From JBAROU01 sp049642385 (GTDB lineage Bacteria; Chloroflexota; Dehalococcoidia; DSTF01; RBG-16-68-14), in the NCBI GenBank assembly GCA_049642385.1, contig JBAROU010000261.1, forward strand, positions 1-10,408: a DNA stretch of 10,408 nucleotides, given 5' to 3'. Of the stretch, positions 5,830 to 10,408 are shown in pieces. The position numbers and the translations under genes are program-made. The notes under the pieces were generated by a model. The model was not told the origin of the DNA. It worked only from the letters and a program-made list of their open reading frames with translations, and searched no databases. Position 1 is the stretch's first letter; each line of letters begins with the position of its first letter.

Positions 5830-6741
5830 ATGGACGACAGCATCGGCCAGTTTCTGCATTTCATGTCCGTCGAGAAAGGCGCGTCCGACAACACGATCGA
5901 CGCCTACCGCAACGACCTCATCCAATTTCAAACGTACCTCTCCAGCCTCAACTTGAATGGCCACCCGACAAACTGGAAAGTCGTCACAACCAACGTCGTC
6001 TCATCGTACATCGGCAACCTGAAGGAGCGACGTTACGCCACGGCGACGGTTGCGCGCAAAGTCGCGGCGGTGAAGTCATTCTTCCAGTTCATGCACGCGG
6101 AGGGATCGCTGCTGACCAACCCGACCGATGGCCTCCAGTCGCCGCGCGTCGGCAAGAAGCTGCCAAAACCGCTCTCGGTGCAGCAGGTGGACGACCTGCT
6201 CGAGCAGCCGGCCAAGCGCGGCACCCCGGAAGCCCTGCGCGACCAGGCGATGCTGGAGTTGCTCTACGCCACCGGCCTGCGCGTCACCGAGCTCGTCTCG
6301 CTCGATCTGGACAGCATCTCGATGGATACCAGACGCCCGTACGTGCGCTGTCTGGGCAAGGGCGCAAAAGAGCGCACCGTACCGATTCACGAGCAGGCGC
6401 TCCACATCCTTGCCCGCTATGTGAATGACGGCCGCTCGAGGCTGGTGCGCAACAAGAAGGAGCGCGCCCTCTTCGTCAACCGGCGGGGCGAACGGCTCAC
6501 GCGCCAGGGCTTCTGGCTCATCCTCAAGCAATACGGCCGTGAGGCCGGCATCGAGACGCTGGTCACACCACACACATTGCGACACAGCTTTGCCACTCAT
6601 ATGCTGCGGGGAGGCGCCCCTCTCCGGAACGTCCAGGAGCTCCTGGGGCATGCTAACATCTCCACCACTCAGGTCTACACCCAAATCACCGATGAACACG
6701 TTCGGCAGGTTTACGAGCAGGCGCACCCCCGAGCGAAGTAG
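5830..6741 (+). CDS. xerD: Tyrosine recombinase of the XerC/XerD type
   Basis: The 303-residue protein has the usual Xer length. An N-terminal SAM-like (core-binding) domain (about 1-95: IGQFLHFMSVEKGASDNTIDAYRNDL) is followed by the catalytic domain. All catalytic residues are visible: R151 (ATGLRVTE), K177 (GKGAKERTVPI), H248 and R251 (HTLRHSFATHML), H274 (LGHANISTT) and the nucleophile Y283 (TQVYTQI). The C-terminal AHPRAK ending is typical of Xer proteins. Such enzymes resolve chromosome dimers at dif with FtsK; a role in mobile DNA is possible but no element ends are seen here. XerC and XerD cannot be separated by eye, so the symbol is provisional. Start and ribosome binding site are good, and a strong promoter lies upstream. 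Confidence 0.93.
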   Translation: MDDSIGQFLHFMSVEKGASDNTIDAYRNDLIQFQTYLSSLNLNGHPTNWKVVTTNVVSSYIGNLKERRYATATVARKVAAVKSFFQFMHAEGSLLTNPTDGLQSPRVGKKLPKPLSVQQVDDLLEQPAKRGTPEALRDQAMLELLYATGLRVTELVSLDLDSISMDTRRPYVRCLGKGAKERTVPIHEQALHILARYVNDGRSRLVRNKKERALFVNRRGERLTRQGFWLILKQYGREAGIETLVTPHTLRHSFATHMLRGGAPLRNVQELLGHANISTTQVYTQITDEHVRQVYEQAHPRAK

Positions 6742-6767
6742 CGCCATCCACTCGCGACGAACCACGC

Positions 6768-6798
6768 AACGCCGCCCCGAAACCGTCGGGGCGGCGTT
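6768..6798 (+). terminator. Perfect 13-bp hairpin after xer, abutting the next start codon
   Basis: AACGCCGCCCCGA (6768-6780) and TCGGGGCGGCGTT (6786-6798) are exact reverse complements around a 5-nt loop. It lies 26 nt after the xer stop, as an intrinsic terminator might, but no U-run follows. Its 3' arm contains the only Shine-Dalgarno-like sequence (GGGGCGG) for the ATG at 6800, so it may instead, or also, control translation of the peptidase gene. The hairpin is certain; its function is not. Confidence 0.6.
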
Positions 6799-6799
6799 G

Positions 6800-8683
6800 A
6801 TGTTCTGCGCCGCGCTGCTCCTCACCTCCTGCGGCGGTGGCCCGCCGGCGAAGACGCCCACAGCGCTGCAGCCTTCACCTTCGGTCAGCGCGTTCGTCCC
6901 GTCGAAGGGCACGGACGAGCTGCCCGCGAACGATCCGGTTGACCTCGCGCGGCGGTTCCTCGGCGTCACTGACGCACCCGACCAGGTCGTATCGCCGAGG
7001 CCCGCCGTCGGCGATAGCGCTACATTCCGGCTGGTCATGCTTCCCGCCGACGATACCAAGCCGCCCAAGAAGCGCACGATCTCGGCCACGCTGCGCGCCG
7101 TGTCCGAACACGCCTACTTTTTCGTCGAAGGCAACGCTGCGCCGGACGACGCAGCCGTTACCGACGCCCTCCGGACGTTCGAGAGCAAGATCTGGCCACC
7201 GGTCACCGCGGCGTTCGGCATGCCGCCCAGCCCCGGCATCGACGGCGATCCGAAAATCGTCTTCCTCTATGCCGACCTCGGCCCCGTCGTCGCCGGCTAC
7301 GTGAACGGCGCGGACGAGTATCCATGTTCAGTCTCGCCGCTGAGCAACGAGCGCGAGATCGTCTACCTGGACAATGAGGTGCCGCTCGGATCGTCGTTCT
7401 ATAGCCACGTCCTCGCCCACGAGTTCCAGCACCTGATCCACGAGCGCTACGACAAAGGTGAGGAGGTCTGGGTGAACGAAGGCCTCTCGGAGTTCTCCGC
7501 CGGACTGCTGGGCGGCGGCGCCGTCCTCTATAGCGACTTCCTCGGCCAGCCCGACACGCAGCTCACCGACTGGTCGCTCATCGCGGAGAGCGGCGCGCAC
7601 TACGGCGCCGCGAGCCTCTTCATGTCCTACCTGCTGGAGCAAACGGGCGCGCAGCCGAAGGCGCTCGTCTCCCAGCCCGCGGACGGCATCGCGGGCATCG
7701 AGGCGTTTCTCGCCACGACGAGCGAACGACGCTCGTTCGAAGAGCTGGTCACCGACTGGGCGCTGGCAAACCAGCTCGACCGCCCGGACGGCCCCTACAG
7801 CTACCGGAAGGAGGAAGTGAGCGCCGCCGCGACGACCGCTGTCGAGCATCTTGGGGAGGACGAGGGCACTGTGTACGACTTCGCCGCGGACTACCTGAAG
7901 CTGCGCGCGGACGACTTCCCCACGCCGCCCATATTCACCTTCCAGGGGGACACGGAAGTGCCCGCGCTCGCGGCACAGACCGACGCCGACGGAGCCTTCT
8001 GGTGGTCCGGCAGCGCCGATGGCATCGATTCGACGCTCACGCGCGAACTGGACTTGACGAGCGTCGATAGCGCCACGCTCGCTTATCGCGCCTGGTTCGA
8101 CATCGAACGCTGGTACGACCAGGCCTACGTCTCGCTCTCCTCAGACGGCGGCGGGACGTGGACGGCCCTCGCCAGTGAGCATACGTCCACCGACGACCCG
8201 CTCGGGATCAGCTATGGCCCCGCCTACGGTGGTCGCAGCGGCGGCGGGGACGGCCCGCGCTGGGTGGACGAGCGCATCGACCTCTCCGCCTACGCCGGAG
8301 GGCGCGTTCTCGTTCGTTTCGAGTACGTCACGGACGACGGCGTGAGCGGCCCCGGCCTCGCTATTGACGATATCGCCGTACCGGAGATCGCCTTCTTCGA
8401 CGACGCGGAGGAGGACGCCGGGGGCTGGGAGCGCCAGGGCTTTCGCGTCGTGGCGAGGCCGCTTCAGCAGCGCTTCGCCCTGCGCCTGATCAAGCTTGGT
8501 CCAGCGCCGGTGGTGGAGCCGATCGAGCTCAACGCCCAGAACCGGGCACAGATCGATCTCTCCGGTCTCGGCGACGAGTACAATAGCGCCATCGTCGTCA
8601 TCGTCGCCCTAACCGACGGCACGAGCGTGCCGGGCCACTACCGGTTCGACGTGCGCGCGGCGACGTCAGCAAAGGAGGAGTGA
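6800..8683 (+). CDS. Lipoprotein zinc metallopeptidase (M30/hyicolysin-like site) with immune-inhibitor-A-like C-terminal domain
   Basis: From the ATG at 6800 the product has 627 residues. A hydrophobic run ends in the lipobox LLTSC (Cys 11), so the mature protein is predicted to be an exported lipoprotein. The peptidase domain (about 100-330) carries AHEFQHLIH (H207, E208, H211) and VWVNEGLSE (E227, with H211 and E227 separated by 15 residues), the zinc-binding HExxH plus downstream Glu of gluzincin-like enzymes; the HEFQH...NEGLS wording is closest to family M30. A beta-sandwich (about 395-530, WFDIERWYDQAYVSLSSDGG to GLAIDDIAVPE) resembles the MAM-like domain following the protease in immune inhibitor A. 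A small C-terminal domain ends near 625. The start is uncertain: the signal peptide n-region would be almost absent, while in-frame upstream codons encode an Arg-rich stretch and GAAL; the next in-frame ATG is 6692, inside xer. Confidence 0.82.
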   Translation: MFCAALLLTSCGGGPPAKTPTALQPSPSVSAFVPSKGTDELPANDPVDLARRFLGVTDAPDQVVSPRPAVGDSATFRLVMLPADDTKPPKKRTISATLRAVSEHAYFFVEGNAAPDDAAVTDALRTFESKIWPPVTAAFGMPPSPGIDGDPKIVFLYADLGPVVAGYVNGADEYPCSVSPLSNEREIVYLDNEVPLGSSFYSHVLAHEFQHLIHERYDKGEEVWVNEGLSEFSAGLLGGGAVLYSDFLGQPDTQLTDWSLIAESGAHYGAASLFMSYLLEQTGAQPKALVSQPADGIAGIEAFLATTSERRSFEELVTDWALANQLDRPDGPYSYRKEEVSAAATTAVEHLGEDEGTVYDFAADYLKLRADDFPTPPIFTFQGDTEVPALAAQTDADGAFWWSGSADGIDSTLTRELDLTSVDSATLAYRAWFDIERWYDQAYVSLSSDGGGTWTALASEHTSTDDPLGISYGPAYGGRSGGGDGPRWVDERIDLSAYAGGRVLVRFEYVTDDGVSGPGLAIDDIAVPEIAFFDDAEEDAGGWERQGFRVVARPLQQRFALRLIKLGPAPVVEPIELNAQNRAQIDLSGLGDEYNSAIVVIVALTDGTSVPGHYRFDVRAATSAKEE

Positions 8684-8684
8684 T

Positions 8685-9065
8685 GTGACGAAGCAGACCT
8701 ATCCCAGCAGCCTGCCCTACCCGTTCTCGGCCGCGGTCCGCACGGGTAAGCCGGACGGCCCCGGCCTGCTCTTCGTCTCGGGCCAGGTGGGCGTCCGCGA
8801 CGGCAAGACGGGCGATGGCATCGAGGAGCAGACGCGCTTCACCATGGAGAACATCCGCGACGTGCTGACGCAGGCGGGCGCTACATTGAATGACGTGGTG
8901 AAAATGACGGTCTTCATCACCGACATGTCGGTCTGGTCCAGGATGAACGAGGTCTACCGCAGCTTCTTCACGAAGGATCTGCCCGCGCGCTCCGCGCTGG
9001 GCGTCACCGCGCTCGCTCTGCCGGACCTGCTCGTCGAGATCGAGTGCGTCGCGGCGGTGGACTGA
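8685..9065 (+). CDS. ridA: RidA family enamine/imine deaminase
   Basis: A 126-residue protein of the RidA/YjgF/YER057c/UK114 family, which hydrolyses reactive 2-aminoacrylate-type enamines and imines made by PLP enzymes, usually as a cytosolic trimer. Visible family features are LLFVSGQVGV (28-37), the helix EEQTRFTMENIRDVLTQAGA, DVVKMTVFITDM, PARSALGV with the substrate-binding R102, and LLVEIECVA with the catalytic Glu at 118. It starts with GTG at 8685, one base after the TGA of the peptidase gene. Its Shine-Dalgarno GGAGG (8674-8678, 6-nt spacing) lies inside that gene, so the two are translationally coupled. The ATG at 8683 is not the start because it is followed at once by TGA. The last 60 bp are duplicated 1,184 bp downstream. 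Identification is firm; substrate range is not shown. Confidence 0.95.
   Translation: MTKQTYPSSLPYPFSAAVRTGKPDGPGLLFVSGQVGVRDGKTGDGIEEQTRFTMENIRDVLTQAGATLNDVVKMTVFITDMSVWSRMNEVYRSFFTKDLPARSALGVTALALPDLLVEIECVAAVD
9001..9060 (+). repeat. Direct repeat, copy 1: 3' end of intact ridA
   Basis: These 60 bp encode the last 20 or so residues of RidA and match 10185-10244 at 52 of 60 positions without gaps. Together the copies flank the Rsm22-type gene at an offset of 1,184 bp. Confidence 0.85.
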
Positions 9066-9124
9066 TTTCGGAGGCCGCCAGCAGTCCGCGTCCGCGGGAT
9101 CCTCCGCACGCACGCTAAGAAGCA

Positions 9125-10114
9125 CTATGGGGCGGCGAAGGCATCTCCCCAGAGAAGCTTCCTCGCCTCTCGGTACGCGTCGCCCTGGGATTTTGTAACG
9201 TCAACCTTGTTGAGGCCATCTTGTGCACAGATTGACAACAGGATATGGCGCGGCAGTTTTACGGGCGACCGAACGATCCGTCCCGACGAAACGAAGCCGT
9301 GGTTCCCTTTCGTTGCAACGGTGTAGGAGTATTTCTCATCCTCGAAGGGGAGTGTCGCATCCTTGGCCTGTTTGTGTAGCTCGTTTCGATGGAGGCGTTG
9401 GGGAAAGTGGCACCAATCACCTAGGGCCGCAAGCGGGCAAGGTACATTTCCGGGACAGGGCGCGACGATCGTTCCGCCGTGCTCCATGAAAAAGGCCCTC
9501 GCGTCGAGCATGGTGCGGAAGCCAAGTTGGGAGCCCGGCTCAACAATCACACACGTCTTTAGAGTCGCCTGCCAGGCCGCATCCAGGACAGAACTGGCAT
9601 AACCACGTTCGATCTCTCCCAACGAATAGGACATGACCACGAGATCATGCGGCGGGATGGTGGAAGCCTCCGTGATGTTCCGTCGTATCCATGTGGCGTC
9701 TCTTACAGATGGCACATCGCTTCCTGTAGCCAGGCGACGACCCATCTGCAGAAAGTTTTCATCCGCATCCACAACGGTTGAGACTTCGATGCCGTCCCAA
9801 ACGGCTGATGCTGCCCATATGGCCGAGCCACTACCACCCCCGAGATCCAGAACTGACTTCACGCGTAGCTCGGGACAAGATGCCCTCAGCTCGAGGAGAG
9901 CCGCGCAAACGGAGGCATAGGTCGCGGGCATCCGAGCTGCGATGTAGGCGAGGCGTTCTGCCTCTGTTTGGAGGCCACGCCGGGCATCTCCGGAGTGCCT
10001 ATATCTTAATGAAAGACGCGAGGATGCCCGAATGAGTTGGCCTTTCGGGAGGCGGGATGTTTCCGCTCGGATAGCATCAGAAAGTGCTTTGGGCAACGAG
10101 ATGAGCCTGCGCAT
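9125..10114 (-). CDS. Rsm22/METTL17-family SAM-dependent methyltransferase-like protein
   Basis: A 329-residue protein matching the small ribosomal subunit Rsm22 family. The SAM-binding motif I is VLDLGGGSGSA (88-98), followed by the acidic post-I strand VVDADENFL (114-122). The signature DWCHFPQRLHRNELHKQAK (233-251) and PFEDEKYSY (257-264) are diagnostic. Four cysteines, C220, C226, C235 and C296, match the spacing of the Fe-S-binding set described in the METTL17/Rsm22 family. The expected role is in small-subunit (16S-type) rRNA modification or assembly; catalysis is unproven for much of the family. Base composition is lower in GC than all neighbours (for example about 48% in 9181-9240) and more codons end in A or T, suggesting acquisition. 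The gene converges on ridA (59 nt apart), and a duplicate of the ridA end lies beyond its start. GAGAGAA about 10 nt before the ATG is a fair ribosome binding site. Confidence 0.88.
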   Translation of the reverse strand: MRRLISLPKALSDAIRAETSRLPKGQLIRASSRLSLRYRHSGDARRGLQTEAERLAYIAARMPATYASVCAALLELRASCPELRVKSVLDLGGGSGSAIWAASAVWDGIEVSTVVDADENFLQMGRRLATGSDVPSVRDATWIRRNITEASTIPPHDLVVMSYSLGEIERGYASSVLDAAWQATLKTCVIVEPGSQLGFRTMLDARAFFMEHGGTIVAPCPGNVPCPLAALGDWCHFPQRLHRNELHKQAKDATLPFEDEKYSYTVATKGNHGFVSSGRIVRSPVKLPRHILLSICAQDGLNKVDVTKSQGDAYREARKLLWGDAFAAP

Positions 10115-10184
10115 CGTCGCGATTCTCTCAGTCTTCGCTGCAAGCTGTCAACGCTGATAAGCCCATCCTGGCTTCTGTGTGCCT

Positions 10185-10244
10185 GCGCCACCGCGCTCGC
10201 CTCGCCAGACCTGCTCGTCCAAATCGAGTGCGTCGCGGAGGTGG
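10185..10244 (+). pseudogene. Relic of a ridA 3' end (direct repeat, copy 2)
   Basis: This segment reads ATALASPDLLVQIECVAEV against TALALPDLLVEIECVAAVD in the intact gene. Only the C-terminal 20 or so codons remain; similarity stops sharply before 10185. Compared with 9001-9060 there are 8 differences, several changing amino acids: V to A, L to S, A to E, and the catalytic Glu to Gln (GAG to CAA). The frame reads on past the position of the ridA stop. There is no start codon or ribosome binding site that would make it a gene. It is best read as the decaying displaced end of a ridA copy after insertion or recombination. Confidence 0.75.
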
Positions 10245-10263
10245 GAGCCTGCTCCTGCAGACT

Positions 10264-10286
10264 AGCAACCAGCGACCAGCGACCAG
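10264..10286 (+). repeat. Short tandem repeat, 7-bp unit AGCRACC, 3.3 copies
   Basis: AGCAACC, AGCGACC, AGCGACC and a partial AG follow one another between the ridA relic and the next gene. It may be simple slippage at the edge of the rearranged segment. No function is evident. Confidence 0.6.
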
Positions 10287-10287
10287 T

Positions 10288-10306
10288 ATCATGGCCTCGC
10301 CATGAT
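10288..10306 (+). promoter_or_regulatory. Perfect hairpin over the start codon with a four-codon upstream minicistron
   Basis: ATCATGGC (10288-10295) and GCCATGAT (10299-10306) are exact reverse complements around a 3-nt loop. The downstream arm contains the start codon at 10302. The upstream ATG (10291) opens a minicistron of Met-Ala-Ser-Pro whose TGA (10303-10305) overlaps that start as ATGA. This could couple or limit translation of the next gene; a chance symmetry is possible. Confidence 0.4.
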
Positions 10307-10408
10307 CATTGCCGTGATCGGGGGCGATAACGCCCCACCGGACGCGCTGGCGCCGGCCGAGGCCGTCGGCCGGGAGCTGGCGCGCCGCGGCCACACGCTC
10401 GTCTGCGG
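10302..10408 (+). CDS. TIGR00725/SLOG (LOG-like Rossmann) family protein, 5' part only
   Basis: Only the first 35 codons are in the window. They read MIIAVIGGDNAPPD, then AEAVGRELARRGHTLVCG, the opening of the SLOG-superfamily Rossmann fold: a beta strand ending in IGG, a helix rich in Ala/Leu with RELARRGH, then a second strand LVCG expected to continue as a Gly-rich loop. TIGR00725 proteins are small nucleotide-binding-fold proteins of unknown role, related to LOG cytokinin-forming and DprA-type folds. No clear Shine-Dalgarno is present, and the start codon is inside a hairpin and overlaps a minicistron stop. The assignment rests on the N-terminal pattern alone. Confidence 0.7.
   Translation, partial: MIIAVIGGDNAPPDALAPAEAVGRELARRGHTLVC

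Noticed and set aside
6425..6799. Upstream extension of the peptidase frame to an ATG at 6425
   Set aside because: It would read through more than 300 bp of xer in another frame with Ser/Arg-rich translation; the protein features begin at the lipobox. Only the last part (from 6692) is kept as a possible start.
6076..7089. 337-codon minus-strand open frame across xer and the peptidase start
   Set aside because: Antisense to the catalytic domain of the recombinase, no recognisable motif and no start signal; a shadow of the coding strand.
8683..8688. ATG at 8683 as the ridA start
   Set aside because: The next codon in that frame is TGA; the GTG at 8685 gives the RidA sequence with correct Shine-Dalgarno spacing.
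9069..9106. Possible bidirectional terminator between ridA and the Rsm22-type gene (CGGAGG...CCTCCG)
   Set aside because: Only a 6-bp outer pairing with a 26-nt poorly paired interior and no U-run on either side.
9001..10244. Insertion sequence or transposon interpretation of the repeat-flanked segment
   Set aside because: No transposase or integrase, no terminal inverted repeats seen, and the 60-bp repeats are gene ends that have diverged, unlike a short exact target duplication.
1..10408. CRISPR arrays, tRNA or rRNA genes, toxin-antitoxin or known defence modules
   Set aside because: No regularly spaced repeats, no cloverleaf-like sequence and no matching protein families were seen on either strand.

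Overview
This is a high-GC (about 60-65% by eye) bacterial chromosomal segment, most likely from Chloroflexota. The main clue is the truncated membrane protein at the left edge. It joins a GT-C glycosyltransferase-like half to the start of a DUF2298 (Chlor_Arch_YYY) region, a family known mainly from Chloroflexi and some archaea. No ribosomal RNA, tRNA, CRISPR array, transposase or phage structural gene is visible. The class within the phylum cannot be fixed from the sequence.

Layout. On the minus strand, reading leftward from 5427: a Rad52/ERF-like putative single-strand annealing protein (SSAP); glyceraldehyde-3-phosphate dehydrogenase (gap); a small DinB/ClbS-fold protein; a cupredoxin lipoprotein; and, behind its own candidate promoter, the large GT-C/DUF2298 membrane protein that runs off the left edge. 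On the plus strand from 5830: a XerC/XerD-type tyrosine recombinase, a secreted lipoprotein zinc metallopeptidase with an HExxH...NEG site and an immune-inhibitor-A-like C-terminal domain, and a RidA deaminase. A convergent Rsm22-family methyltransferase gene (minus strand) follows, and the first 35 codons of a TIGR00725/SLOG (LOG-like) protein reach the right edge.

How the parts fit. The SSAP and Xer genes are divergent, sharing a gene-free region of about 400 bp that holds a near-consensus sigma-70-type promoter on each strand and several inverted repeats. The SSAP promoter has an imperfect palindrome resembling a Gram-positive LexA box over its -10, suggesting damage control. gap has its own promoter, overlapping the SSAP stop codon, and probably carries the DinB-like and cupredoxin genes with it. 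The peptidase and ridA genes are translationally coupled.

Most notable. The Rsm22-type gene is visibly lower in GC than its neighbours and sits between two copies of the last 60 bp of ridA: the intact one (9001-9060) and a decayed one (10185-10244, 52/60 identical, with the catalytic Glu changed to Gln). This looks like the scar of an insertion or horizontal replacement at the 3' end of ridA. In addition, two genes on the plus strand have perfect hairpins at their start codons (6768-6798 and 10288-10306); the second also has a four-codon minicistron whose stop overlaps the start codon. No complete novel defence or mobile system was recognised.
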